In this document: positions 10,912 through 22,595 of the stretch, piece after piece
How the letters are laid out: every line of letters starts with the position of its first letter
Numbering within the stretch: position 1 is the first letter of the stretch
NCBI GenBank assembly: GCA_021401465.1
Contig: JADDMT010000086.1
Span: 1-64,000, forward strand
DNA length: 64,000 nucleotides
Direction of reading: 5' to 3'
Origin: Teratosphaeria epicoccoides
Lineage: Eukaryota; Ascomycota; Dothideomycetes; Mycosphaerellales; Teratosphaeriaceae
The notes under the pieces: model-generated
Seen by the model: the letters and a program-made list of their open reading frames with translations, nothing else
Told to the model about the DNA's origin: nothing
Database searches by the model: none
Made by a program: the position numbers and the translations under genes

Positions 10912-13900
10912 ACGCCTCCTCTGCTCTTCGAATTCACGAATAGCTTCTAGAGCGTTCTTGTAGTCTTTAGCCGGAACCTATTATGTATACTTAGGTAGGT
11001 ATCCTTTCTACTTTACTAGATAGTACGTTACGCCTTTACGCTACATACTATCCTTAATACCCTTAACTTCCTACTCTTCGTTCTCTTCTGCTACTAGCAT
11101 TAGGTCCGCAGGCTCTTTGCCCTTACGCTATACCTATGGTTCGAGTAGAGACACGTAGAAGACGTCGTGCACACGATACAACGATAGTAATAATAGCCGG
11201 TACGCCTGCGAGCCTATTACGTCACGTATCTAGAAGGGTCTAACGAACCTTGGCGTTATCTTCTTACTTAGAAGTTTCAGCTTGAGATTCTTTGTTAATA
11301 GTAATACCTTTATACTAACCGCGTACTATATCGGTTTAGCATAGGCGTTATTATGTTTAATCCAGGATTCTAAGGCCTTTTTCTAGTGTTCTATTAGTAC
11401 CGAACGTACCTCGCGCATATACCGCGCTAATTCCGCGGCAGCTAGCACCCTCTCCTTAGAAGACTCGTCCTAAGGCAGTTCTAGGTGTATTTCTAGATCA
11501 AAGCTATAAAGAATCTGAAATAGTAACATGCGTATAGTAGCATACATGCTATTATTAACTACAAATTCCGCCATAGGAATTACGTTAGCCTAGGCATCCT
11601 AGTTCTTAGCGTAGTAGCACCGAAGGTACTACTTAAGAGTCTAGTCATACGTTTAGTCTAACTATTAGTCTGTAGATAGAATGCTATACTTAGGTAGTAC
11701 TTAACACGTGCCTTAAACACAAATTCTTGCTAGTATTTACTAGTAAAGACAGAACCTCGATCTAATAGGATACTTCGGGAGACACTAAAGTGCTATATAA
11801 CTTTGTTACAAAATAGTCGCGCAAGCCCGCTACTTATGCACTTTTTCGTACATAGGATGAAGACATTTATCTTCAAGTATTAGTCGACTACTATAAGGAC
11901 AGTATTAACTATATTGCCTCTCTACTTTGCTAGCAGCAAATTAGTAATAAAATCTATAGTTAAATCTTGCTATAGTCTCTCTAGTAGTAGGAGCGCCTAA
12001 GCATCGCTATAGGGGTAATAGCGCCGAGATTTGCTAATCTAGCACGTCTAGCAGGATTTGACATAGTTAGAGACATCCTGTTCTAGCGTCAGCTACTAGT
12101 ATTTACGTCCGAGAAGCGCGTTTGTCTTCTCTGCACTAAAATGGCCCGCAAGTTCATCGTCATGATAAATATGGAGGAGGTGTAAACAGAGTACATAGTT
12201 AGTAGGTACGTAGAGCCTATTGTTAAAGTACTACAAGTCGCCTGACTTAGTCTAGTACTTCGGACCGCCTATAGTGTCCTAGAGGGCTACACCCTTATTA
12301 ATTAACTCTAGTTCTCGCTCTTGTAACTACTGAATAAGTCTCGAGACTTCTTTAAAGGGTTCTTTAGACATTGCATGCTTACTACATGTAAGCCGGTTAA
12401 CTACCGCATAGATCGAGCTAGACATAGTCGCTATAACCGCCAGGTAGGAGGGTTCGTCGCTAGGGGAGGCTATGAGGCCCTATTAGACCTGCAGTCAACC
12501 TACAAGAGGAGCTAACGACAGGTCGCTACTCTAAACTACAAGCTTTGTTTACAGCGTAAGGAGAAGCTATTAGTTACCCTACTCCCTAGTATCGTAGTCC
12601 GGTCGTCGCGAAGGACTATTAGCTAGATTCGTCTTTCTAGAACAATGCTAGATAACGAAGTCAAAGCTAGCGAGGAAAGTCGCCTACCTTGCTTGCCGAC
12701 TACTTAGCTACTTCACGCCTATAAAGCTGCGAAGGTTATTATAGTTAGTAAGCACCTTAACAGGGTGTGCTACACCTTTAAGGTAGTGTTAGTACTCCTT
12801 AAAGCCGCTAACAATAGCTAAAAGCTCTTAGTCATAAGTCTCGTAGTTAAGCTTAGCGCCTTGCATCTTCCGCGACTAGAAGGCAATTAGGTACTATCGC
12901 GTACTACCTTCGTAGGATTAGAGCTACGATATAATTACGGCTATTACGAATTTTGAAGCATTAGTCTCTATACGGATCTTCGTAGTAGGGTCAAAGTGCC
13001 GAAGTATAGGCGTAGTTTAAAAAGCTGCTTCAAGTTTAGAGAAAGCCTTACTCTAAGCCTTCTCCTAAGGCACTATCCCTAGCTTTTTTCCTCGAATCGC
13101 GCCCTTTGCGAGGGCTATAAGGGGAGCTACAATCTTCGAGTAGGATTGTATGAATCTGTAATAGAAGTTAGTAAACCCTAGGAACACCTATACTTCTTAG
13201 AGGGTAGTTAGCCGCAGCTAATCCGTGATTACAGACACCCTTTAGTCATCCATGATAACTCCTTCCGTAGAGACGATGTATCCTAGAAACTTAATCCTAT
13301 CCGTCAGGAATGAGCACTTCTTTAGGTTCGCATATAGAGCGAACTTGCGGAGCCGTTTAAGCACTATCCTTAGATGCTAAATATGCTCCTCCTTTAAGTT
13401 AGAGTAGACTAGTATATTGTCTAAATATACTACGTAGCAGGTGTTAACGAGGCCGGCTAGGGCTTAGTTAATATACGCTTAGAACGTTACTAGTGCGTTA
13501 GTCAAGCTAAATGGTATCACTATATACTCGAAGTGTCTATACTATGTTCGGAACGTAGTCTTCTACTTGTCGCCCTTTCGGATCGGTATCTAGTAGTAGG
13601 CGTCCTTCAAGTCGATAGACAAGAAGATAGCGGCGTAACTAAGGCGGTTAAGCGTCTCACTAATAAGTAGTAGGGGGCAGCGGTTCTTCTAAGTTACTAC
13701 GTTAAGGCCCCTATAGTTAACGTATAGGCGGAGCGTGTTATCCTTCTTCAGGACGAACATAACTAGTGCTCTAGCCTCGCTGTCGCTTTGTCGGATCCAC
13801 GCGTTTCTTTGCGCCTTGTAGAGATAGTCTCGAAGTGTTTCGAGCTACGATTCCGACATAGGGTACAGAGGTTAATACAGAGGATTGTAACCCTCCTTAA

Positions 13901-14450
13901 GGTTAATCGCATGTTCCGCGTCTAGGGCCTAGGCATAGGCCGTAGCCTCTACGTCTAAAATATCGGCGTATTCCTCTAACTTAGGCAGAAGGGTAATGTC
14001 TTCCTTGACGTTCTATATGCGGACTGCATACACACATTAGACCTTCTTTATGTCCTTGTAGAAGCTATATGCGTCACGTATCCTTACTATAGGAACTTCG
14101 CCTATAGAGCCATAGAACTAATTGTTAGTAGCTCTATTAACAACGACTCCCTGCTTATAGCGCTAAGGGCGGCCGAGTAGGAGCTCCTTATTAGGAATGT
14201 CTTTAGTATAGAAGACTTCGTTAGTCTCGCGCACTTCTCCTAAGGAGTCCGCGAGCTAGAGGCGCACGTTATACGCGCCTTAAGCCGCTACGCCTTCGCC
14301 CTAAAAGGACTTCATAGTAGGCAGCAGGGCTCCTAGGATCGGCTTCAAACTAAGCTATACGATTACCTGCTAGGGTATCATGTTAACCTCCGCAAGGTTG
14401 TCTAACATACAGTCTACTAGCTTAAGCGAGCTATTAACTTGGACCGTACT
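10912..14450 (-). pseudogene. pol of chromovirus B, RIP-inactivated
   Basis: Minus-strand domains in order are reverse transcriptase with YLDNILVYS at 13401-13427 and FLGFTNFYYRFI near 13160-13190, the integrase core near 11650-11960 (IDFITNLL, VLIVVD, LLDRGSVFTSKY, YLQTDS), and a chromodomain near 10912-11080 (KGVTYYLVKWKGYLP then EAIREFEEQ). The catalytic YLDD is changed to YLDN here by a G-to-A transition, whereas copy C keeps YLDD. Frequent TAG stops occur. The product would have been a protease-RT-RNaseH-integrase polyprotein. Confidence 0.9.
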
Positions 14451-14599
14451 AGATAGGCGCTAGGCAGGCCACGAGTCTATACTATTAGTAACAGATAGCT
14501 TAGATACCCGTAGTAGCCATTCGGTTGTCTCGGGCTTCTCCTTCTTTCGCCTCCTCTCTAGGGAGGTTTCAGACACCTTACTTACCTTCTTCCTATTAC

Positions 14600-15830
14600 T
14601 TCGTTTAGGACAGCGAGCCGCCTAGTTGTCCCTCGCTCCACAGATGTAGCAGCTACTCGGAGGCTTCTCGCTACTGTCTTTAGGCTTAGAGGGCTTGCCC
14701 CTCTAGAAGGAACTACTACGTTAGACGTGACCCTTAGGGCGCTTATGATAGCGGCCCTTCGGTAGGTCCTTAGGGCTTAGACGCTTATTATCCTTGCCGC
14801 CTGATTTTCTATTTCGCTTCAAGGTAATCTCCATATGTGTCGTAAGGGACATGAGGTCTTGCCGAGTTGTTAGAAGTTCATGAAAACTCATGATCGTGTT
14901 CTGAAGATTGTCATTAAGTTTGACGAGTAGGTGCCGCACGCGTTACGTCTTAGTATAGGGTAGCATCTGTCCCTTAAGTGTAGCGAGGTAGGTAGCAAAG
15001 CTAGAGGTTATTTGTCCCTTCCTCTGCTTAGCCTTCTTATACTCGACAGACATAGTAAGGGCGTAGTTCCCTAGATCCTCGACCTAGTCGACACAGAACT
15101 AGCGAAAGTCTACCTATGTATACGTTTGTCTACCTATGTATACGTTCTGTCATAGACCCGCATAAGGTCATACTACTCATGCTAATTGTTACGAGGTTCC
15201 TTATCCTCTTCGAGCTACACTACACTAAAGGTAACTCGTTTGCCCTCTGTAGAATATCCGCATAGGTTAAGCACAAAAACTGCCTTACACGCCTACAAGA
15301 AAGTTCGAGCCTCCTTTAAGGTGTCTCCCTTAAACGGCTTCAGGTTGCGTGCGTTACAACTCCCTCCTAGTTAGCCTACTATGGCCCTGAATTTAGGCAC
15401 TAGATTTGCAGGCACACGCAGAGAGTCTACGCCTACTAGTACATTGTCTTCGCGGGTCCCTAGTGTGAAATCTCGGTAGATTTCTTTGTCCGCTAGTTTA
15501 TTAGTACTACTTATAGCGACGTCTTTATCGTCCTTACTGTCGTCGCTACTAGAAGCGGTGCGGCTCTAGCTCTAGTTCGCAAGGCAGTTCGCGACCTAAT
15601 TAACAATCATGGCTATAAGGGCTAGGTTAATAGTTAGGGTTAGCTGCGGTCCCTATGCGGGGGGCCTATTGCCTTACCTGCTACGTAATTAGCCTCTAGT
15701 AGAACTGTCGTTTAATGCGGTGTCACTTATAGGGGGTACTTCTACAGGCTAGTTACTTAGGCTAGCTTCGCTATCGCGGGCGCTTAGGATAGCGCTTGCT
15801 ACGCGTTAGTTGCGAGTACGTAGTACTCTA
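14600..15830 (-). pseudogene. gag of chromovirus B
   Basis: This lies between pol and the 5' LTR on the minus strand. A zinc-knuckle remnant reads CYICGARDN followed by a stop and AARC. The His position of CX2CX4HX4C is Asn here and Tyr in copy C, so the ancestral residue was probably His. A direct duplication of TCTACCTATGTATACGTT-like sequence is present near 15108-15145 and absent from copy C. The short open frames in this stretch are fragments or shadows of this damaged gene. Confidence 0.75.
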
Positions 15831-15885
15831 GACATATCGTAGTATTCTCTACTAGACTGTAAAGCAGGGGGGGAGAAAGCAGAAC

Positions 15886-16245
15886 TAATATCAATATATA
15901 TGCTATATAATATGAAAATATCTCGTAGTGTGACAGAGTAATCCGACCTTTTAATAGGTATAAGATAGCGCTGCTTTCTGCTTCTCGTAGAGGTAGCGCT
16001 AAGGGTGCTTATAACCCCTAACGCCCCTTAATTAGGGAAAGCATGTCCGAGCCTAACCCCGCAGGGGTACTGTAGGGTTAGCAACGTAGGGGCGTCCTAC
16101 GTCAACTATCGATCCTACTTAGACGACATACGAGCTAGTGTATGTACAAAGGACCCCCTTACTATGTATGGCAGGGTTACTACATACTAAGGGCAGGCAT
16201 CGGAACCTATGCGGCTCTAATAGCCCCCTAGTATCAACCGTATCA
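15886..16245 (-). repeat. 5' LTR of chromovirus B
   Basis: This is the 360-bp partner of 8053-8412, ending in GTATCA at 16245 and followed by the CATGG target-site copy. The two LTRs differ mainly by transitions. A rare transversion (CCCCG/CCCCC) was noted near position 8389. Confidence 0.92.
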
Positions 16246-16471
16246 CATGGCGTCACGAGTGAGCACAGCTCGGCTTTAATCTATATGCGTATTAGTAGGC
16301 TGTTATCTAGTAGGTACTAGTAACTATACAAGCGGATACCTTTCGGCGTAGGTAGTCTCATGGCGGGCAGGCTAATTAAAGTATACGTTAAGGCGTAATC
16401 CTACTAAGTTAGTAATAACCTTGACTAGGTCTAATAAACAGACAGATAAGGAACTTAACAAATAGGGCTAT

Positions 16472-19350
16472 GCCTTCTTCTAAAGTAATGCAGATATAGC
16501 ATTCGCATACTAGCTCTTACATGAAGGCATTTCGAGCAACGCTATCGATTAGCTATTTAAGAATCCCTAGCTATAGAAGATCTACGAACTGCTTAGCTTT
16601 CAGTTAGGCGTAGAGCTTAAGGACAAGATCTAAGAAGTAAGTGCTAACTAACTACTATTTATTGCAAAGTAGAGTATTACAAACATCGAATTAGAATCTC
16701 TACAGTCGACCTCTAGTGTCAAGATAGTACCTCTAAGGCACCGGAAAGTCGAAGACGTTATGCGCTTTCTTATAGGGCACAAGGGTTTTAGGAATGATCT
16801 CGTGTACGCGCCTTATTACCTCGAGACTCTAGATGACCTGCCTAGGCGGATCTATTAGGACATAGCCTCTGTAGACTAGTAGTAGGACAAACAGAAAGAG
16901 CTTAGAATAGACGGAGTAACAATCATGCTACTAATTCTTGCTAGTGACAAGACACAGGTTACTAATTATCAAGGTGACCTGATCGCATAGCTAGTATACT
17001 TAACAATTAGCAACCTGCCTAGATCGGTTCGTAACTCTAACTATCGACTAGGCAGCGTGCTCCTAGCGATGCTACTAGTAGTCAAAGGCGGAAAAGGAAG
17101 CATTAGGGACGAGCTATACTATTACTACATGAAGACAATGTTCGACCCTATTACTAAGCTTGCTGTAGGCGAGGGCCTCGACGTCTTATGTGCAGATAGC
17201 GAGACATGGCAATGTTTCCTAAATATCGCAGTATACGCGAGTAACTACTAAGAACAGGTAATAATCACAGGCGTGAAGAATAACCGCTATAACATAATAT
17301 GTATAATCGATCCAGAAAAACGCGAAGACCTCAAAGTAGTTACGCTATAGCGGATATATAAGGACACGTAAATACAAATCATGCTCTAGCAAGCAGCGAA
17401 GAAGGACTAGGGCAGCTACGTGCACGACCTACTAAACTTCGCATTTAGGCACCCTAGCCTAAATATTTACAAGACGCTAATAGTAGACATGCTCTACTAA
17501 CTCTTTAAGGGTGTATTAATATACGTCATAGATTAGACGCGAGATTTGCTTAAGAGTCGACTACCTCTGTCTTCGAAGCGAGCTAGAGTAGTACTCCTAC
17601 AAGCCGAGGGTTAGCATAAAGTAGCAAGAAAGAGTAACGAAGGTAAGACTGTCGTAGATTATTAACTAGATGTTATTATCAACTATCGTTTCGCGGTAGT
17701 GCCTACATTTAGGAACTTACGGGTATTTAGCTAGATGTCTATAGTAAGCTAATAGACAGGCTAGGAACAGAAGAATATGCTACGATAGTTGCTCCTAGTC
17801 TTCGTGCTACTATTAGAAGAGGCTAAGGCACATAGCGCTATCTGGTTCTTACGGGCGATAGTAGACTTCTCTTAGTTAGCGTAATATCCTTTACATGATA
17901 GTAAAACGCTCTAGTTTATAGTCTCCGCCCTGTTCTGATATAACTAGTATAAAGAAGAGTTTAGGGAGTACCGTATAAGCAAAGGAGAGCTAAGAAAAAA
18001 GAAAGCATAGATAGAGCGAGTAGAGGAGCCTAAGACAGTAGACAATGTGTGTAAACTATAAGGGCACTTTAATTTTCCTAAGTTTTATGCCCTTACATAC
18101 TACGTGGACATGATACGGCTCTTTAGTAACGCGCTAGACCTCGACACTAGCTACTTTGAACACAAGCATGTCAAATACGTCAAGAAGCTATTCAAATTAA
18201 CTAACAAGAAGAACGGATAGGAGGACTAAATTATGGAGCATTTCTAGCGAAAGATTACTATGCTTACATTCTTTAATACTAGCCTAACGTTCTAGCAGCA
18301 GACTAGGCCGAATGTCAAGAGGCTTAGGAGCGCGAAGTACCTTAACTGACAGAGCAGAAGGATGTTAAAGCCTTCCTTAGCTAGCGAAGGCTAAGATCTA
18401 GCTAATCGTTACTAGGTAGAGACATATAGAGGATAGTTAGTAATGTAGTAGCACACATAGGGCTAGAGGTAGGGCCTTACTTCTGTCATGCTACTACAGT
18501 GTTTGTTAGAGAGTACTAGGCGTCGTCTAATACAACATCGACGTCGAATATAATGCGTCTTAATCCTAACAGGATCGAGGGAAGACCGGATTAGGTTAAC
18601 GATTTAGAGGTATCTTTCTATGCTAGTGTATAGTACTAGAAGATACATTATAACGATCCTAACGATCTATCTGTAACTAAGCTAGACGTCATTAGATGTA
18701 CACTAAACTAGCAAGGAATCTAGGACAATCGCCATAACGACTAGCTCTAGGTCTAGGAGTACAAAGTGCCGCTAGTTACAGACGAGACTACTAGCGTTAA
18801 TAGATAAATCGACCTAGTAGTTACCTTCGAGGGCTAGCTGCCTGCTTGCCTATTATATGTCGTAACCTTCTAAGACAAGAAATCGCGCGTCATAGTAAAC
18901 GGCCATAACTACATAATACTAGCATATAATAAACGTCCGACCTATACAGGTGTGTTCGTAGACCTGTTCTAGCCGAAGGATCTAGCTAGAAGAGCAGACG
19001 ATGTTCATGGCATGATAGTAATCACAGCGATGCGTTCCGGCCTATAGGAAGGTACTCTGCAAGGTCGCCGTATCTACAGGCTTACTAGCGTCTACTATAG
19101 TATCCATGTTATGCTAACAGACGCATATGACACCTCTGGCTAATGTGACATGTACATTAACAACACTGCCGACTTTGAGACCTACAACTTCATATACAAT
19201 GCGGACTAGGAGGAACAAGAGTCTAGGGTAGTAACTAAACATAAGCTACATTGCCTGAATATAGCTAAGGAGCGCAATATTACGGCTACTAGTAAGGAAG
19301 GGCCGCTATTGCTCAAGCGTGGCGTCGCTAGTAGCTCTACTTAGGACTAA
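16472..19350 (+). pseudogene. Plavaka-type DNA transposase relic
   Basis: Plus-strand frames, with a few frameshifts and many TAG stops, show blocks I recognise from fungal Plavaka transposases. They are an N-terminal WSNADIAFAY-like segment near 16480, RHRKVEDVMRFLIGHKGF near 16740, LASDKTQVTNYQGD followed by VYLTISNLPRSVR near 16940-17030, VLCADSETWQ near 17190, a QLFKGVL block near 17505, HFNFPKFYALTYYVD near 18070, and a C-terminal DFETYNF block near 19170. This family (CMC/KDZ-related, cut-and-paste) is widespread in basidiomycetes and ascomycetes. It sits just right of the element B insertion site. Terminal inverted repeats were not found by eye, so the transposon borders are unknown. 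Confidence 0.8.
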
Positions 19351-19638
19351 TCGAGGAGAAACAAACGCAAACGATCGTGACATACGTAACGAATGCCATA
19401 CTAGTAAGCTCGATAAAGGTAGCATGCTATAAGCCCTAGCGTAAGTAATACTTCTGCAACTAGCGCTACTAGTTTGACTAACTAGAAGAATAAGAGCAAG
19501 GGTCAGGATGCTAGATGTATACAAGAAGTAGTTAAGGGTACTAGAAGCATACTACTAGCAGGTTAAATGCTAGCCCTAGACCTACAGACGTTATGATAAA
19601 ACCCCTGGCAGTAAATTACAAGAGACGCCTTAAAGTGC

Positions 19639-19875
19639 CACGGGTATACTACTAGCACTTTTAATCGCGGCTAGGTCAAGTATGCTGTTGCCCTATCTTA
19701 CCCTAATACTAGCGGCAGATAGAAGGAGATGCTACAGGTATACCGCTAGTACCTTTAGTCGTAGCTAGGTCAAGTATGCTATTACCCTATCTCGCGGATC
19801 TAGTGACAGCAGGTAGAGTAAGGTGCTATAGGTATACCGCTAGCACTTTCGAACGCGGCTAGGGTAGATGGTTTA
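19639..19875 (+). repeat. Short minisatellite (about three units of roughly 95-100 bp)
   Basis: The word GGTATACCGCTAGCACTTT, followed after a few bases by CGGCTAGGTCAAGTATGCT and CCCTATCT, recurs about three times between 19639 and 19875. Copies differ by transitions and small indels. The array lies 3' of the transposase relic and just before the palindrome. It may be a subterminal repeat of the DNA transposon. Confidence 0.65.
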
Positions 19876-19922
19876 TGCGGTCTGTCGCTAGCTCTAGCCT
19901 CAACTAATAGAGTGCACGGCAT

Positions 19923-20099
19923 CGATGAATCTCATGAAGACTAGGAGGACAAGTTACTATCTAAGAAGGCTAAGTGTAACTCTAGTTAGCCGCTTAGCAC
20001 CCTGTTAGATCGTGGCAAAATGTGCTAAACGGCTGACCGGAGTTGCCCTTAGCCTTCTTAGATAGTGACTCGTCCTCCTAGTCTTCGTTAGATTCATCG
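19923..20099. repeat. Long palindrome: 78-bp inverted arms with 21-bp loop
   Basis: Arms 19923-20000 and 20022-20099 are reverse complements. They share GACTAGGAGGAC and CTATCTAAGAAGGCTAAG, and the inner ends pair as TTAGCAC and GTGCTAA. Differences between the arms are mostly transitions (for example AAGTTACT against GAGTCACT). The loop is 20001-20021. Such a structure could be a foldback element, two transposon ends joined head to head, or an inverted duplication. The sequence alone does not decide. Confidence 0.85.
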
Positions 20100-20599
20100 G
20101 AATTAAGGCGGGGCCGGAGGATCTGCTACATAGTCGTAATATATAGTAATAGATAGACGTTATGCTAATGTCATGCTATTCGCAACCTACGCCTCTACCG
20201 CTAGGGCGAGGTACACTCGACCTAGGGCATCTAGTATTAGCGGCATCCCTTCTACTACCGCTTTAGTTTAAGGAGTATCCCTTCATAGTAAGGTTAATAT
20301 GCTTAGTCTCTACGAGGGCCTAATAGACTACGAAGTGTAGCCTAAGGACGTCAACATCTTACCTGCGATTTCATAAGATGCTAAGAAGAGCAAGATCCTT
20401 GTAGATGCTTAGTAAGTTCTCAAGAAAGTCATGAATTGCCGCCTACTACGGCCGTAAGCAGGTCTTCTACCTACGTGCATAACTACTTATTAGTTATGCC
20501 GCAGGATTAGTAGTTAGTACTACTACTGCCGAAAGTCTCTTGTCGCATGCACAACTCTCTGCTAGCTAGCATCCAGGCAGCTAGCTAGCTTATCTACCT

Positions 20600-21790
20600 C
20601 GTATATATACTACCCTTTCTGTAGAGCCTTCGCTACCTGTCGTTCTAGCGCACGTCTCTCTATGCGCAACAATTCCCGTTTGACTTAATTAAGAGGTATC
20701 GTAGCTATAGGCTTAATAAGGAGCGTGTATAAGAGCTCGACCTAGAAACCCCTCTGCCTAGGAGTAGTACTACTAATCTTGCCATTAAGCTATTTATGCC
20801 GCGCTATGTCGACTTTAACCTCTAGCGCCGCGGTTAAATAGCTGACACGGGTTCTTGCTCGCTTGACGAATAAGTCGTATAGAGCAGTTAACTAATCTGT
20901 CGGATAGTAGGTTAGAAAGTCTGCGTAGAGGGATACCTTACTTACTATACTAGGCTTAGCGAAGAAAGCAAGCATAGATCTCCGCGCCCTCGCTAATTCG
21001 TCCTAGCTAGCGATTATAGTGTACTACGTGATTAGACAGTTAAAGCCGGGACTTAGTAGGGCAGGGTGCTAAACATTCTGAATGCGAAATAGTAATAAGG
21101 CCTAGTCTCTTATAGTATACTCTCGATAGGCCATAGAAGTAGCCTCGCTTAGTCAGTACAAGAGTAGCTGCTAGCTAGGAGCAGGCTCCTTCTAATCTAA
21201 GATCAGCTAGCCGTTATTACTAACTAGCTTGCGCAGCTAGCAGATTAGCCCCGAATAGACCTATAGCTCGAACATCTCTAGCACGCCCTTTGCAAATACT
21301 ATCTAAAAGCCGTTAGGGCGTCTAGCAGCCTGCTTGATGTAGGCTGTAGGGGTGCGACTAAGCCTCGCCTAGATGAAGCGCTACGAGTCTACGCTTCCCT
21401 AGTAGTCCCGCATAGTACTAGAGATTAGTTAGTAACAGTATTGCCTCTAAGGCCTAGCTATAACACATACTACTAGCTCTTATCTAGCATCTTAGCATAG
21501 AAGTCTAGGAAGTATACACTATCTAGCGTAGCTAGCTTTGCACTTGCTAGGAGCCTAATCAGGCTACCGCCGCATGCGACGTCGAGTACCTTGTGCCTAG
21601 CTCGATGCTCTACCTAAGGGGCGTAGTTAACGAGATCCTCGTAGGCATCGAAGTCCGGATATGCCTTCTGTAGCGCGACGGCGGCTTCTGATGCCTAGAC
21701 AGTATCGCGGACGTAGTTAGCCGCGAACTTGGCGTGCTTAGAACCTATACTAATCGCTAGCTCTAGGTCTAGGGTCAGATTAGTCGACAT
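20600..21790 (-). pseudogene. Relic of a SAM-dependent methyltransferase gene
   Basis: On the minus strand a frame starts with ATG at 21790. It runs 67 codons to a class I methyltransferase motif I, VLDVACGGS, at 21563-21589 (the usual form is VLDVACGTG), then FLDFYAKMLD, which resembles the motif II region of ubiquinone/menaquinone-type methyltransferases. Two TAG codons interrupt the first 70 codons. Further down, the frame changes and continues with stops to about 20600. It lies opposite in direction to the Plavaka relic and between it and the MYND relic, so it could be cargo of a larger transposon or a host gene trapped in the repeat block. Confidence 0.5.
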
Positions 21791-22042
21791 AGTAGGTTTA
21801 GAATCTACTAGCGTGTTAGTACATAGTCTTGTCATATAAGCATATAATGCTTATATGCTATAGTGTTATTAGTGTACTAGTATCTGTATAGATGCTAAAG
21901 AAGAAGCCGAGTACTAGATAAGGTAGTTGTTTAAAAGAAAGAAGTTCGAAGCACTAAGCTTCTTTTGTATTTTAGCAGCTATAGGTCATGTGCTCTGCAT
22001 AGTCGCTAACTATACATGTTACATCGTTACATCATTAGCTTC

Positions 22043-22125
22043 TGCCTAAGAAATGACTAGAAATAGAAGGCACATGACGCTACTACCTAAAAAATGGCTA
22101 GAAATGGAAGGCACGCGACACTGTT
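22043..22125 (+). repeat. Two-copy tandem repeat, unit about 41 bp
   Basis: Two units share CCTAA..AAATG, CTAGAAAT, GAAGGCAC and GCGAC-type words. They differ mainly by A/G and C/T transitions. There is no recognised function. They lie in an otherwise unassigned stretch (21800-22590) between the methyltransferase and MYND relics. Confidence 0.6.
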
Positions 22126-22595
22126 ACAGATTCGGTTAAATATCACATACTGCTACCTAGGCACATGACTAAATGAAGAAGGCATGATATCAGGCAATTC
22201 TGCCTTAAAAGGCAGTAAAAAATGATCCTTGTAGTTGCGACCTACGGACCTTATCTACTACTATACGGAGGCATTAGGAATAGTAGCAATCGCGACATAG
22301 TTACACTGACGCTAGCTTGACAGTAGCATGTACACTTGGCAGATATAGCTGCATAGGATAGATGTCGCCATAGTTGCTACTTCTTTGTTAAGAGCGCATA
22401 ACTACCTATATGTAGCACATAGCGGCATGTAGCAGCTAACTAATCTAGACAGTAGTTACGACGGCCTCATGTGTGCTAGCTAGGTAGTAGCATGTGCACT
22501 TAGTAGCAAGAGATATCTATATCTACTTCTACTCTTCTACTTTAACTCTTTACTAATTATATTAACTAACTTCGAAGACTTGCCTGATACATACA

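Larger units (their letters stand above)
8053..16245 (-). mobile_element. Ty3/gypsy chromovirus B, full-length with LTRs and RIP-altered target-site duplication
   Basis: The element is 8,193 bp with 360-bp LTRs at 8053-8412 and 15886-16245. Target-site copies are CATAG (8048-8052) and CATGG (16246-16250). The single G-to-A difference is a RIP-type change. Coding is on the minus strand: a damaged zinc knuckle near 14610-14650, reverse transcriptase (13401-13427), integrase (about 11650-12200) and chromodomain (about 10912-11080). A polypurine tract adjoins the left LTR. A long plus-strand frame (9209-10711) lies between chromodomain and 3' LTR. The element is about 8 kb against the 5-7 kb usual for chromoviruses, and the extra frame accounts for the excess. 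Confidence 0.95.
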
